DNA of 64,000 bases from Ruegeria marisrubri (GCF_001507595.1 NZ_LQBQ01000002.1:62001-126000); one strand, 5' to 3'; numbered from the stretch's first letter, positions 35,152-44,923 are shown. The notes: generated by a model not told the origin, from the letters alone. Numbers and translations: made by a program.

Positions 35152-36324
35152 TCACACCCGTTCGATTGCGATGGCGGTTCCTTCGCCGCCGCCGATGCAG
35201 ATTGCCGCGACCCCGCGCTTCAGCCCGCGCTTTTCAAGTGCGTTGAGAAGGGTCACCATGATGCGGGCGCCGGAGGCCCCGATCGGGTGGCCCAGCGCGC
35301 AGGCTCCGCCGTTCACGTTCACCTTGTCGCGCGGCAGTCCCATTTCGCGCATGAACGCCATCGGCACGACCGCAAAGGCTTCGTTGATCTCCCAGAGGTC
35401 CACGTCGTCCTTGCTCCAGCCGATCCGTTCGAGCAGTTTCCGCGCGGCCGGAACCGGCGCGGTGGTGAACAGGCCCGGCGCCTGGGCATGGCTGGCGTGG
35501 CCGACGATGCGGGCACGCACGTTGAGGCCCTGCGCCTCGGCGGCATCGGCCGAGGCGAGCACCAGCGCCGCAGCCCCGTCGGAGATCGACGAGGAGTTGG
35601 CCGCCGTCACCGTGCCGTCCTTGCGGAAGGCGGGCTTCAGCGTCGGGATCTTTTCGGGACGCGCCGATTTGGGCTGTTCGTCCGCGTCGCAGATGACCTC
35701 GCCCTTGCGGGTCTTCACGGCGACGGGTGAGATTTCGCCGTCGAAGGCGCCGGTTTCCTGTGCGGACAGGGCATTGGACAGCGATTGCAGGGCGTATTCG
35801 TCCTGTGCTTCGCGAGTGAACTGATAGGTTTCGGCGCAATCCTCGGCGAAGGTACCCATCAGGCGGCCCTTGTCATAGGCATCTTCGAGGCCGTCGAGGA
35901 ACATGTGATCGATCACCTGGCTGTGGCCGATCCGCGCCCCTCCGCGCATCTTGGGCAGCAGGTAGGGAGCGTTGGTCATGCTTTCCATCCCACCCGCGAT
36001 CATGGTGTCCGCGTGGCCGAGTGCGATCTGGTCGAAGGCCATCATCGCGGCCTTCATCCCCGAGCCACACATCTTGTTGAGCGTGGTGGCCGGAACCTCT
36101 TCGCCCAAGCCGCCGGCAAAACCCGCCTGCCGCGCCGGTGCCTGACCCTGTCCCGCGGGCAGGACACAGCCCACCAGCAGCTCGTCCACGGTCGTGGCCC
36201 CAGCCCCTTCGAGCGCGGCCCGAATGGCAGTGCCGCCCAGCTCGGCGGCGCTGACGCCTTCGAACATGCCTTGGAACCCGCCCATCGGTGTGCGGGCAGC
36301 GCCGGCAATGACAACCTCTTTCAT
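35152..36324 (-). CDS. Acetyl-CoA C-acetyltransferase (thiolase)
   Basis: 390 residues. Active cysteine 86 (NKMCGSGMKA), the His of GACALGHPIGASGA near 347 and the second cysteine in CIGGGEG near 377 are in place. It condenses or splits acetoacetyl-CoA; role may be polyhydroxyalkanoate or ketone/fatty acid metabolism. No phaB follows. GGAGGAG stands before the ATG. Confidence 0.93.
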   Translation of the reverse strand: MKEVVIAGAARTPMGGFQGMFEGVSAAELGGTAIRAALEGAGATTVDELLVGCVLPAGQGQAPARQAGFAGGLGEEVPATTLNKMCGSGMKAAMMAFDQIALGHADTMIAGGMESMTNAPYLLPKMRGGARIGHSQVIDHMFLDGLEDAYDKGRLMGTFAEDCAETYQFTREAQDEYALQSLSNALSAQETGAFDGEISPVAVKTRKGEVICDADEQPKSARPEKIPTLKPAFRKDGTVTAANSSSISDGAAALVLASADAAEAQGLNVRARIVGHASHAQAPGLFTTAPVPAARKLLERIGWSKDDVDLWEINEAFAVVPMAFMREMGLPRDKVNVNGGACALGHPIGASGARIMVTLLNALEKRGLKRGVAAICIGGGEGTAIAIERV

Positions 36325-36426
36325 CTCGAAACTCCTCCTGATCTGCGAGGTTGAATACCGAATGGTAAGTTTTGCCGTCTAGCGTATTTCTACGCAACCG
36401 CAGCAATTTTTACGGGATATGAATAT

Positions 36427-36765
36427 ATGAGCCTGACCAGCACCATGCACGCGCAAACGCAGGTGATCACGGTCAATGCCGACCGGATCGACGCGGCAAT
36501 GGCCATTCGGTTCAAGGAGGAGATGCGGGTAGAGACGGAATCCGCGCCGGACCGGGTCATCCTGGATCTGACTTCAGTTCAATTCATCGATTCCAGCGGC
36601 CTTGGCGCGATCGTGGCGTCCATGAAACAGCTGGGAGGCAATCGCCGCCTGGAATTGGCCGGGCTGACCCCGGTTGTTGTCAAGGTGTTCCGACTGACGC
36701 GCATGGACACTGTATTTACCCTGCACCCCACTCTCGGCGATGCAATTGCCAAGTGTGCAGGGTGA
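36427..36765 (+). CDS. STAS-domain anti-sigma factor antagonist
   Basis: 112 residues. The phosphorylation site sequence IDSSGLG lies at 54-60, with Ser56/57 as the likely target. It belongs to the SpoIIAA/RsbV type and would free its sigma factor or other target by binding a kinase partner. The kinase-like gene follows after 23 bases, a clear pair. Confidence 0.9.
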   Translation: MSLTSTMHAQTQVITVNADRIDAAMAIRFKEEMRVETESAPDRVILDLTSVQFIDSSGLGAIVASMKQLGGNRRLELAGLTPVVVKVFRLTRMDTVFTLHPTLGDAIAKCAG

Positions 36766-36788
36766 CTCGCTGCGGGAGATGACCGGCA

Positions 36789-37271
36789 TTGTGGCGCGAC
36801 CAGGACAGAGTGGAGCTCTCTTTTCCCGCGGTTGAGGTCGCTGCGAGTGCCGGATTGGCTAACCTGTCCGCACAGCTCGCGGCCCGTGGTTTGCCGCAGG
36901 AGCGTGCGGGCGACGTGAAAATTGCCTTGGCCGAGGCCATCAACAATGTGGTGGAGCATGCCTATGCGGGGATGGAGCCCGCTCTGGTTCAAGTGGAATG
37001 CCGTTTCGGCCCGAACCGGCTGGACATCCTGATCTCGGACACGGGCCGACCGCTGCCCGGCGCGCGTCCACCCGATGGCGAACCGGCAAGCGTAGATACG
37101 CCTCTTCAGGACTTGCCTGAGGGCGGATTCGGATGGTTTCTCATCCGGCAATTGGCCAAAGATGTGCGATATGAACGCCGCGACGGGAGTAACCGGCTGC
37201 ACCTGCGCTTTGATCTGCGCTGCGCGGACGCCACGGCACTTGGTCATAATAAGGCCCAAATCAGGTCATGA
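36789..37271 (+). CDS. Anti-sigma factor serine kinase, RsbW/SpoIIAB type
   Basis: 160 residues. HATPase_c motifs are present: the N box ALAEAINNVVEHAY at 46-59, ISDTGRP with the G1 aspartate and EGGFGWFLIRQL as G2. It should phosphorylate the STAS protein upstream. The start is TTG at 36789, the only start codon with a ribosome-like GGGAG between the in-frame stop and the domain; GTG at 36810 is the alternative. No sigma factor gene is next to the pair. Confidence 0.82.
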   Translation: MWRDQDRVELSFPAVEVAASAGLANLSAQLAARGLPQERAGDVKIALAEAINNVVEHAYAGMEPALVQVECRFGPNRLDILISDTGRPLPGARPPDGEPASVDTPLQDLPEGGFGWFLIRQLAKDVRYERRDGSNRLHLRFDLRCADATALGHNKAQIRS

Positions 37272-37320
37272 CCTCACCTAAAAGCAGGCTGACAATCCTC
37301 GGGTAGCTCACTTCAGCTTC

Positions 37321-37368
37321 CCTCGGCGCTGCGTTTCACAGCCCCCAAAACAGTGAGCAGCGCCGAGG
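37321..37368. repeat. Long inverted repeat upstream of the gamma-glutamyltransferase gene
   Basis: CCTCGGCGCTGC at 37321-37332 pairs with GCAGCGCCGAGG at 37357-37368, and after a three-base bulge TCAC pairs with GTGA inside; the loop has 13 bases. It could be a leader structure or a terminator of the STAS/kinase transcript. Confidence 0.6.
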
Positions 37369-37443
37369 ACCTCTTTGCGTCGGCAACTGGACAAAGGCGT
37401 TGAAACGTCTAGGCTCTCGCCAATACTTGGAGAGAGCAGCAGA

Positions 37444-39021
37444 ATGCGCAATTTTCATTTGCCCGGCCGGTCCGAAGTGCTGGCGACAGAGGGGATGTGC
37501 GCGACATCCCACCCTTTGGCCGCGCAGGCGGCATTGGACATCCTCAAATCCGGCGGCAATGCCATGGACGCGGCAATCTCTGGTGCCGTTCTGTTGGGAA
37601 TCTGCGAACCGCAGATGACCGGGCTCGGCGGCGACTGCTTCGTGCTGTACAACCGGCCGGGCGAGACGAAAATCCGGGCCCTGAATGGGTCGGGTCGCGC
37701 ACCGGCTGCGGCCGATGCGCAGGAGTTGAGAGACGCCGGTTTGACCAGTGTCCCCATCGGTAGCCCGCATGCCATTACGGTGCCGGGTGCCGTGGACGCG
37801 TTCTGTCACCTGTCGGAAACCGAGGGACGGCTCGAGTTGGGAGCCATCCTGCAGCCGGCAATCCACTACGCGGAGCGCGGTGTGCCGGTTGCCCCGCGGG
37901 TGGCCTTCGACTGGATTCCCGGGGCTGAAGCCCTGCAAGGCGCAGCGCGCAACCACTATCTGATCCACGGTCGTGTTCCCTCGGTCGGCCAGATGTTCCG
38001 CGCACCTCGGCAGGCCGAGGTCCTGCACAGGATCGCGCGACAAGGGCGCGATGCCTTCTACACCGGCGAGGTGGCCGAGGACATGGTCGCTTCGCTCAAC
38101 GCGATGGGTGGCTGCCATACGGTCGAGGATTTCGCCGCCACGCGCTGCATGGAAACCGAACCGGTAAGCGGCGAATACAAGGGGTTGGAACTGCTCGAAC
38201 ATCCGCCCAACGGCCAGGGCGCGACCGCGATTCTGATGCTCAACATTCTAAGCCACTTCGACATCGCCGCGATGGATCCGCTGGGATCCGAGCGGGTCCA
38301 TATCGAGGCCGAAGCGGCCAAGCTGGCCTATGACGCGCGCAACCGGTTCATTGCCGATCCCGACCACACGGCGCGGATGGAGCATTTCCTCGCGCCCGAG
38401 ACCGCAGCCCGGCTTGCGGCCCTGATCGACCCGAAACGGGCTATGCCCGCGGCCGCGCCGCTGACCGAGGCGGTGCACAAGGATACTGTCTATATCACCG
38501 TCGTGGATCGCGACCGGATGGCGGTATCCCTGATCTATTCGATCTACCACAGTTTCGGGTCCGGTATCGCCTCCGAGAAGTTCGGCATCCTTCTCCAGAA
38601 CCGCGGGGCCGGCTTCACGCTGGAGCCGGGCCATCCGAACGAACTGGCGGGCGGCAAGAGGCCCATGCACACGATCATACCGGGATTCCTGCGTGAGAAT
38701 GGTCGAATTTCGATGCCGTTCGGCGTAATGGGCGGCGCCTATCAGCCCAACGGCCACGCCCGGTTCCTGACCAACCTTGCGGATGCGGGAATGGGCCTTC
38801 AGGCGGCCATCGACGCCCCGCGCGCCTTTGCCGATGGAGGCATGCTGAAGGTAGAGCAAGGGTACTCCGACAAGGTTCGGCAGCAACTGGCCGATCTCGG
38901 GCACAGGGTCGAAGTTCCGCCCGCCCCGATCGGCGGCGCACAGGCCATTCGCATTCGGGACAACGGCACACTCGAAGGTGCCAGCGATCCACGCAAGGAC
39001 GGCTGCGCGCTGGGATATTGA
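37444..39021 (+). CDS. Gamma-glutamyltransferase family protein
   Basis: 525 residues. The catalytic threonine that becomes the new N-terminus is Thr348 (KDTVYITVVD), in register with the TTHYSVVD of E. coli Ggt. ATSHPLAAQAAL, GGNAMDAA and TGLGGDCF at the start are family marks. There is no clear signal peptide, which points to the cytoplasmic branch of the family (often acylases or amidases of related substrates) rather than a periplasmic glutathione hydrolase. The ATG at 37444 has GGAGAG upstream. Confidence 0.9.
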   Translation: MRNFHLPGRSEVLATEGMCATSHPLAAQAALDILKSGGNAMDAAISGAVLLGICEPQMTGLGGDCFVLYNRPGETKIRALNGSGRAPAAADAQELRDAGLTSVPIGSPHAITVPGAVDAFCHLSETEGRLELGAILQPAIHYAERGVPVAPRVAFDWIPGAEALQGAARNHYLIHGRVPSVGQMFRAPRQAEVLHRIARQGRDAFYTGEVAEDMVASLNAMGGCHTVEDFAATRCMETEPVSGEYKGLELLEHPPNGQGATAILMLNILSHFDIAAMDPLGSERVHIEAEAAKLAYDARNRFIADPDHTARMEHFLAPETAARLAALIDPKRAMPAAAPLTEAVHKDTVYITVVDRDRMAVSLIYSIYHSFGSGIASEKFGILLQNRGAGFTLEPGHPNELAGGKRPMHTIIPGFLRENGRISMPFGVMGGAYQPNGHARFLTNLADAGMGLQAAIDAPRAFADGGMLKVEQGYSDKVRQQLADLGHRVEVPPAPIGGAQAIRIRDNGTLEGASDPRKDGCALGY

Positions 39022-39058
39022 TACATTGGGCCCCCGGGACATTCCCGGGCCGTGCCTG

Positions 39059-39385
39059 TCAGTTCAAATGGACGTGCAGCGGATAAGCGCCGTCCTGGAA
39101 AGGACCGAACATTTCGGGAATGTCGGGATGGTCCAACGGTTCTCCCGACGGGTCTTCGATAAGGTTCTGTTCCGAAACATAGGCAACGTAATAGGTTTGG
39201 TCATTCTCGGCGAGCAGGTGATAATAAGGCTGCTCTTTCGCCGGCCGGCTGTCTTCCGGGATCGCCAGATACCATTCTTCGGTATTGGAGAATTCCGGAT
39301 CGACATCGAAAACCACCCCTCGGAAGGGGTGCTTTTTATGGCGGACCACTTGGCCCAAGGAATACTTGGCACACGTTTTTAACAT
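39059..39385 (-). CDS. hspQ: Heat shock protein HspQ
   Basis: 108 residues. KYSLGQVVRHKKHPFRGVVFDVDPEF and YYHLLAENDQTYYVAYVSEQNL are the HspQ (YccV) core. HspQ favours degradation of certain unstable proteins and works with Lon. The gene ends 37 bases from the gamma-glutamyltransferase stop and converges on it. Confidence 0.94.
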   Translation of the reverse strand: MLKTCAKYSLGQVVRHKKHPFRGVVFDVDPEFSNTEEWYLAIPEDSRPAKEQPYYHLLAENDQTYYVAYVSEQNLIEDPSGEPLDHPDIPEMFGPFQDGAYPLHVHLN

Positions 39386-39653
39386 GGTACTAGCCCCCGC
39401 CTATCTTGGTACCCCCAAATGGGCCTGAATGTCTATTGATTGATCCAAGATTCAAAGAAACAGTCTGTGAACCTGGCTCGTACAGTGCCTGAACTCGGTA
39501 TCCCGGAGACAGGATAACAAGCAGGTTTGTTTGAAGAATTCGGCGCCGAGTTTGCGGCACTTGAGGCGTCGATCAAGGCTATGACCCTGTATCAATTGTG
39601 ATTTCCTCGCCGTCCGAAATGCGTTAAACTGGTCGAAAAAAGGCAAGAGGCAC
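39386..39653. other. Divergent space between hspQ and the SLT lipoprotein
   Basis: 268 bases without a credible open frame. It holds both promoters. The palindrome TCGGCGCCGA near 39540 is the only clear repeat; no convincing heat-shock promoter was found. Confidence 0.4.
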
Positions 39654-40232
39654 ATGAGCAGAACTCTTTGCGCACTGTTGGCAGTGCTGCTGCTGGCGTC
39701 CTGTGGCGGGTCAAAGGCTCCGCCCAGCAATCTCAATGATGCCTGCAGCATCGCCAAGCAGCGCCCCGACTACATGAAAGCATTCAAAGCCACGGAACGC
39801 CGCTGGGGCGTTCCGGTTCACGTCCAGATGGCGACGATCTATCAGGAGAGCAAGTATCGCCATGACGCCCGCACGCCGCACAAATACGTTCTGGGCGTGA
39901 TTCCGATGGGCCGGCAGAGCAGCGCCTATGGTTTCAGCCAGGCGCTGGATGGCACCTGGGAGCAATACCAGAAGGAAACCGGCAAGCGTCGGGCCAAGCG
40001 GGACCGCATCCGGGATGCCTCGGATTTCGTGGGCTGGTACATGAACAAGAGCTGGGAAAAGAACGGCATTCCCCCCAGCGACACCCGGAATCAGTATCTG
40101 GCCTATCACGAGGGTCATGCCGGTTACGCACGCGGCACCTATCGCGGAAAGTCGTGGCTGTTGCGGGTTGCCGACGACGTCGATGCCCGCGCCGAGCGGT
40201 ATCGCCAGCAACTGGCCTTCTGCGGATATTGA
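39654..40232 (+). CDS. Lipoprotein with lysozyme-like SLT fold
   Basis: 192 residues. Lipobox LLASC with Cys17. The domain resembles soluble lytic transglycosylase: catalytic Glu65 in IYQESKYRHDA, followed by YGFSQALDGTW and YHEGHAGYARG. It should act on peptidoglycan from the inner face of the outer membrane. Only one domain is present, shorter than Slt70. Confidence 0.82.
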   Translation: MSRTLCALLAVLLLASCGGSKAPPSNLNDACSIAKQRPDYMKAFKATERRWGVPVHVQMATIYQESKYRHDARTPHKYVLGVIPMGRQSSAYGFSQALDGTWEQYQKETGKRRAKRDRIRDASDFVGWYMNKSWEKNGIPPSDTRNQYLAYHEGHAGYARGTYRGKSWLLRVADDVDARAERYRQQLAFCGY

Positions 40233-40249
40233 ACCCCGGACCGGGCGCC

Positions 40250-40846
40250 TCAGCGATCCGTCGAGACGCCCGGCTCCCCGTCCACAAACAGGTTCTGGTT
40301 GAAGCTGTTGCCCTTGGTCAGCGGCCCGAGGATCACGGTCGTGCGTGATCCGGCGCTGTCATGCACCACCCATTTGCGCAGCTCGACCGGGTCGCCGGTG
40401 AACATCAGTTCGATCTTGCCATATTCTGGGTTTTTCGGGTCCTGCGCGGTCACCACCGTAGCGGTGCCGTCGAACCCGTGACCGACGACCATGTTGGCCT
40501 GCCCCAGATCCACGTTGCGGGCCAGAACGATCGAGAGCGGAGTCTTGCTGAGCGGATACTGCTCGGGCGGCTGGTTCGATTTGGGATCGTGGATGATCAC
40601 CGTCCCGCCCTTGGCGACGACGACGGCACGTTCCGGCGGGTCGTATTCAAACCGCATCCGGCCGGGGCGCTGCAGCCACAGCTTGCCGGTGCTCAGAGAT
40701 CCATCGTCATTCACCTGCGTGAAGGTCGTCTCGACGGTCGTCAGGCTGTTCAGGTATCTTGAAATCTCGGAAAGCGGCAGCTTGTCGGCTGCCCAGGCGG
40801 CGGGCGCCGCCAACGATAGCACGAGGGCAAAGGCAATCTGTTTCAT
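40250..40846 (-). CDS. lolA: Outer-membrane lipoprotein carrier LolA
   Basis: 198 residues. Signal peptide to about residue 19 (AWA), then the unclosed beta-barrel strands with NSLTTVETTFTQ, GRMRFEY and PLSIVLARNVDL. It carries lipoproteins through the periplasm. It follows ftsK by 40 bases on the same strand, a common order in this group. Confidence 0.9.
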   Translation of the reverse strand: MKQIAFALVLSLAAPAAWAADKLPLSEISRYLNSLTTVETTFTQVNDDGSLSTGKLWLQRPGRMRFEYDPPERAVVVAKGGTVIIHDPKSNQPPEQYPLSKTPLSIVLARNVDLGQANMVVGHGFDGTATVVTAQDPKNPEYGKIELMFTGDPVELRKWVVHDSAGSRTTVILGPLTKGNSFNQNLFVDGEPGVSTDR

Positions 40847-40886
40847 GTGAGATCAGATAGGTGCTCTGCCCCCGTTTGGAAATGCC

Positions 40887-43727
40887 TCACTGCTCGGGCA
40901 CCAGAATTTCGCGCTTGCCGACATGGTTGGCGGCGGACACCACGCCCTCGTCCTCCATCTGCTCGACCAGACGCGCGGCCTTGTTGTAGCCGATGGCCAG
41001 CTTGCGCTGGATGTAGGAGGTCGAGCACTTGCGGTCCTTGATCACGATGGCAACCGCCTGATCGTAGAGCGCGTCCTCTCCGTCGGTATTGCCACCCGTG
41101 TTCAGGCCCAGAACCGCGTCGATATTGCTGACCTTTTCCTCGTCCGGCCCCTCGACGACGCCACCGACATAGTCCGGCGGGCCGAACTGTTTGAGGTGGT
41201 TGACCACCTCTTCGACCTCTTCGTCCGACACGAACGGCCCGTGGCAACGGGTGATCTTGGCGCCCCCGGCCATATACAGCATGTCGCCTTGGCCCAGCAA
41301 CTGCTCGGCCCCCATTTCGCCCAGGATGGTGCGGCTGTCGACCTTGGACGTCACCTGGAACGAGATCCGGGTCGGGAAATTGGCCTTGATCGTGCCGGTG
41401 ATGACGTCCACCGACGGGCGCTGCGTCGCCATGATCAGGTGGATGCCCGAGGCCCGCGCCATCTGCGCCAGACGCTGGATGCAGGCCTCGATCTCTTTGC
41501 CCGCCACCATCATCAGGTCGGCCATCTCGTCGACGATGACGACGATATAGGGCATGGCCTTGGGCTCGAATTCCTCGGTCTCGAAAATCGGCTCGCCGGT
41601 TTCGTCGTCGAACCCGGTCTGGACCGTGCGGCTGAACATCTCGCCCTTGGCCAGCGCATCCTTCACCCGGCCGTTGTAGCCGGCGATGTTGCGCACGCCC
41701 ATCTTGGACATCTTGCGATAGCGGTCCTCCATTTCGCCCACGACCCATTTCAGGGCGACAACCGCCTTTTTTGGGTCGGTCACGACCGGCGACAGCAGGT
41801 GCGGAATGCCGTCATAGACGCTGAGTTCCAGCATCTTGGGGTCGATCATGATCAGGCGGCATTCATCCGGCGTCAGTTTGTACAAGAGCGACAGGATCAT
41901 CGTGTTGATCGCCACCGACTTGCCCGAGCCGGTCGTCCCCGCGATCAGCAGGTGAGGCATCTTGGCCAGGTTGGCCACCACGGAATCGCCGCCGATATCC
42001 TTGCCCAGCGCCAGCGGCAGCGCGTGGTTGCCGTCACCGAAATCGCGGCTGGCAAGGATTTCGCGCAGCACCACCATCTCGCGGTTCTCGTTGGGCAGTT
42101 CGATGCCGATGACCGAACGGCCGGGGACGGTGGAGACCCGCGCCGACAGCGCCGACATCGACCGGGCGATGTCATCGGCCAGACCGATGACCCGGCTGGC
42201 CTTCAGGCCCGGCGCCGGTTCCAGTTCATACATGGTGACCACCGGGCCGGGGCGCACGCTGACGATCTCGCCCTTGACGCCATAGTCATCCAGCACGTTT
42301 TCCAGCATCCGCGCGTTTTCCTCAAGCGCCTCGTCGCTGAGGTGGTGACGCTGGATGCTGACAGGGTTGGTCAGCAGGCTGAGCGGCGGCAGTTCGAAAT
42401 CCGAGGCACTGTCCTCGAACGACAATCCGGGCTGCGCCTCGGCCTTGGCCCGGCGCGACGGTTGCGGCGCACGGCGCACCGGCTGGGCGACGACCGGCCT
42501 GCGTGGCTCGGCCACCGGGATCTTCATCGCTGCCGGGCGGGGCTGCGACATGGCAAGCGGCTCGTCATCCTCTTCGATCACAGGGTCAGGCTGCATCTGG
42601 TCGGCCAGATTGCCCGCACTGGCCGTTACCGGCGGTTCCGGCGGCAGTTCTCCGTGACGTCCGGCGTCCAGAACCAGCGGGTCAGGGCCACGTCCTCGCC
42701 CCTTGGTCAGCGGGAGCGTCGGATCGGGTTCGGGCTCCATGACGCCGGCGGCGACCTTGCGGCTGCGCACGGCGGCGGCGATCTTGGAGCGGATCCGGTC
42801 GTCGCCGGGCATCTCGTCATAGCCCTGCACCGGCTCGCGTTCGACCAGTTCGGGTTCCGGCATCGGCTCCGGGCGGCGGATCAGGCCGGGCATCCGCGAC
42901 AGCAGACCCGGTTTCGGCGCAGGTTCCGGGGTTTCAAGCATGGGATCCTCGACCATCGGGTCGACATAGGCAACGTCGTCGTCCAGAACCGCGTCGGCCG
43001 CCACGGCACGGGCCGCCTTGCGTTCGGCCCGTTGGGCGCGGCGGGCGCGCGCCGCTTGGGCGGTGGCCGAAGCGCCCCGGCCCAGCAGGGTCATCAGCAG
43101 GTCATAGGCCATCACCAGCCCGATCAGGAACGCGCGGAAGCCACGCCTCACGTCCGCCGTGGTGAAGCCGAGAACGAAAATGCCCAGCGCCAGCATCCCG
43201 GCCGCCATCATCAGCGACATCAGCTTGACCATGAAATGCGACGAGACCGGCAGCAGCGTCAGCAAGGCCCCCATCACGGTGTCGCCGAACAGCCCGCCCA
43301 GCCCGTAGCTGTGCGTCGCGCGCCATTCGGCACCGGGCACCAGCGTCGCGGCATAGACCGACACGACGGCGATCCAGATCGGGGCAAAGATCAGGCGGGC
43401 GACGGCGCGTTCTTCGCCCAGATGCAGGGCAAAGCGCACGCCCCAGGCGATAAGCACCAGCGCGATGCCCCAGCTGCCCCAGCCCACGATCATGAACAGC
43501 GGCGCCGCGATCGAGGCGCCGATCCGCCCCATCCAGTTCTGCACCGGCGCGTCGGTCGAGACCATCCAGTTGGGATCGTCCGGGGTGTAGGACCCGATCA
43601 TCGCGGCGGCGGCAAAGCCCAGCACGATCAGCGCGATGCCGATCAGTTCCTTGCTGCGTTTCTCGATCGCCGCCTGCATGTTGCTGTCCAGCAGCGGGTC
43701 GCGGTTGCGCGCGTTGTATGATGCCAT
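40887..43727 (-). CDS. ftsK: DNA translocase FtsK
   Basis: 946 residues. Four N-terminal helices, a Pro/Glu-rich linker from about 210 to 440, and the FtsK motor with Walker A GTTGSGKSV at about 597-605 (Lys603) and Walker B VVIVDEMADLMM. The gamma winged helix at the C-terminus ends with SYIQRKLAIGYNKAARLVEQ. It moves chromosome dimers through the closing septum by reading oriented KOPS motifs. The ATG at 43727 follows GAGGGT. Confidence 0.96.
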   Translation of the reverse strand: MASYNARNRDPLLDSNMQAAIEKRSKELIGIALIVLGFAAAAMIGSYTPDDPNWMVSTDAPVQNWMGRIGASIAAPLFMIVGWGSWGIALVLIAWGVRFALHLGEERAVARLIFAPIWIAVVSVYAATLVPGAEWRATHSYGLGGLFGDTVMGALLTLLPVSSHFMVKLMSLMMAAGMLALGIFVLGFTTADVRRGFRAFLIGLVMAYDLLMTLLGRGASATAQAARARRAQRAERKAARAVAADAVLDDDVAYVDPMVEDPMLETPEPAPKPGLLSRMPGLIRRPEPMPEPELVEREPVQGYDEMPGDDRIRSKIAAAVRSRKVAAGVMEPEPDPTLPLTKGRGRGPDPLVLDAGRHGELPPEPPVTASAGNLADQMQPDPVIEEDDEPLAMSQPRPAAMKIPVAEPRRPVVAQPVRRAPQPSRRAKAEAQPGLSFEDSASDFELPPLSLLTNPVSIQRHHLSDEALEENARMLENVLDDYGVKGEIVSVRPGPVVTMYELEPAPGLKASRVIGLADDIARSMSALSARVSTVPGRSVIGIELPNENREMVVLREILASRDFGDGNHALPLALGKDIGGDSVVANLAKMPHLLIAGTTGSGKSVAINTMILSLLYKLTPDECRLIMIDPKMLELSVYDGIPHLLSPVVTDPKKAVVALKWVVGEMEDRYRKMSKMGVRNIAGYNGRVKDALAKGEMFSRTVQTGFDDETGEPIFETEEFEPKAMPYIVVIVDEMADLMMVAGKEIEACIQRLAQMARASGIHLIMATQRPSVDVITGTIKANFPTRISFQVTSKVDSRTILGEMGAEQLLGQGDMLYMAGGAKITRCHGPFVSDEEVEEVVNHLKQFGPPDYVGGVVEGPDEEKVSNIDAVLGLNTGGNTDGEDALYDQAVAIVIKDRKCSTSYIQRKLAIGYNKAARLVEQMEDEGVVSAANHVGKREILVPEQ

Positions 43728-43741
43728 GCTACCCTCGTACC

Positions 43742-44923
43742 TCACGTATAGATGCAGTCGCGCAGCGTGATCAGCCCGCGCCGCATCTCTGTTTTTGGGG
43801 CCACCATGGCGACCCGAATATATCCCTCGCCCGGGTTCTGACCCGGTTTTCCCTGCGCCAGATAGGCACCCGGCAATACCCGAACCCCGGTTTCGCGCCA
43901 GAGTTTCAGCGCCGCCTGCTCGCCGTCATCCACCGGCAGCCACAGGAAGAACCCCGCCTCGGGCGACATGTAGCCCTGCACACCGGCAAAAACCTCGTCG
44001 GCGATGCGGTATTTCTCTTGGTAGAGCGCGCGGTTCTCCTGAACATGCGCCTCGTCGGCCCACACCCTTGCAGCGGCGGCCTGCAGCGGCGATGGCAGCG
44101 GCGCACCGGAATAGGCCCGCAGCTGCTTGACCCGCCGGATCGATTCCGGCCCGCCCGCGATCAGCCCCGACCGCAGACCCGCCAGGTTCGAACGTTTCGA
44201 CAGCGAGTTGAACAGCGTGATCCGTTCCGGGTCGGCCCCAAGTTCCTGCGCCACGGTCAGGACTCCTGTCGGTGCCTCGTCGCGGTAGATCTCGGAATAG
44301 CATTCGTCGGCGAAAATGCGGAAATCGTATTGCTCGGCCAGCCGGATCAGCTCGACCCAATAGCCGCGCGACGCCACCGCGCCCTGCGGATTGGCGGGGG
44401 AACAGACATAGGCCACGGCGGTGCGGTTCAGCACATCCTCGGGCAGCCCGGCATAGTCGGGCAGGTGCCCGGTGGCCGCGGTGGCCGGCACGAAATACGG
44501 CTCGGCCCCGACCGAGATCGAGGCGACCATGTAAACCTGGTAGAACGGGTTGGGGCACAGCACGATCGGCTGTCTGCCGTTCTTCTGCTCGGGGCAGAGC
44601 GCCATGGCGGCGTTGTAGAGCCCCTCGCGCGTGCCGTTCAGCGCCATCACGTTGGAATCGGGGTCCATCGCGACGCCATAGCGGCGCTCGATCCAGTCGG
44701 TGATGGCCTTGCGCAGTTCCGGCGTGCCGTCGTTGTTGGGATAGCCCTGAAACCCGGCCGCGTTTTCCATGATGACGTCCGTCACCCAGGCGGGAAAAGC
44801 ATGCTTGGGCTCTCCGATCGTCATATGCACGACGTCACCGCCCGGCTCGTGCTGATCGAGCAAGGCGCGCAGACGCGGAAATGCATATGGCGGTAGGTTC
44901 GAAAACCGCTCGGGAAAATCCAT
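43742..44923 (-). CDS. Class I aminotransferase, possibly DapC-like
   Basis: 393 residues. PLP lysine lies in the SLSKRSNLAGLR loop, and HMTIGEPKHAFP, YPNNDGTPELRKAI and CSPANPQGAV are the class signature. The nearest match by feel is N-succinyldiaminopimelate aminotransferase (DapC), which would place it in lysine and peptidoglycan precursor synthesis. It stops 14 bases before the ftsK start, so the two form an operon. GTG at 44926 is an alternative start. Confidence 0.85.
   Translation of the reverse strand: MDFPERFSNLPPYAFPRLRALLDQHEPGGDVVHMTIGEPKHAFPAWVTDVIMENAAGFQGYPNNDGTPELRKAITDWIERRYGVAMDPDSNVMALNGTREGLYNAAMALCPEQKNGRQPIVLCPNPFYQVYMVASISVGAEPYFVPATAATGHLPDYAGLPEDVLNRTAVAYVCSPANPQGAVASRGYWVELIRLAEQYDFRIFADECYSEIYRDEAPTGVLTVAQELGADPERITLFNSLSKRSNLAGLRSGLIAGGPESIRRVKQLRAYSGAPLPSPLQAAAARVWADEAHVQENRALYQEKYRIADEVFAGVQGYMSPEAGFFLWLPVDDGEQAALKLWRETGVRVLPGAYLAQGKPGQNPGEGYIRVAMVAPKTEMRRGLITLRDCIYT

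Noticed and set aside
39386..39460. Heat-shock sigma-32 promoter for hspQ
   Set aside because: Only loose resemblance to the two boxes, with a spacing of about 20 bases, too long to support it.
40923..43721. Open frame of 932 codons on the plus strand opposite ftsK
   Set aside because: It runs exactly antisense to the FtsK reading frame in a GC-rich gene; high third-position GC removes stop codons. The FtsK motifs on the other strand are intact.
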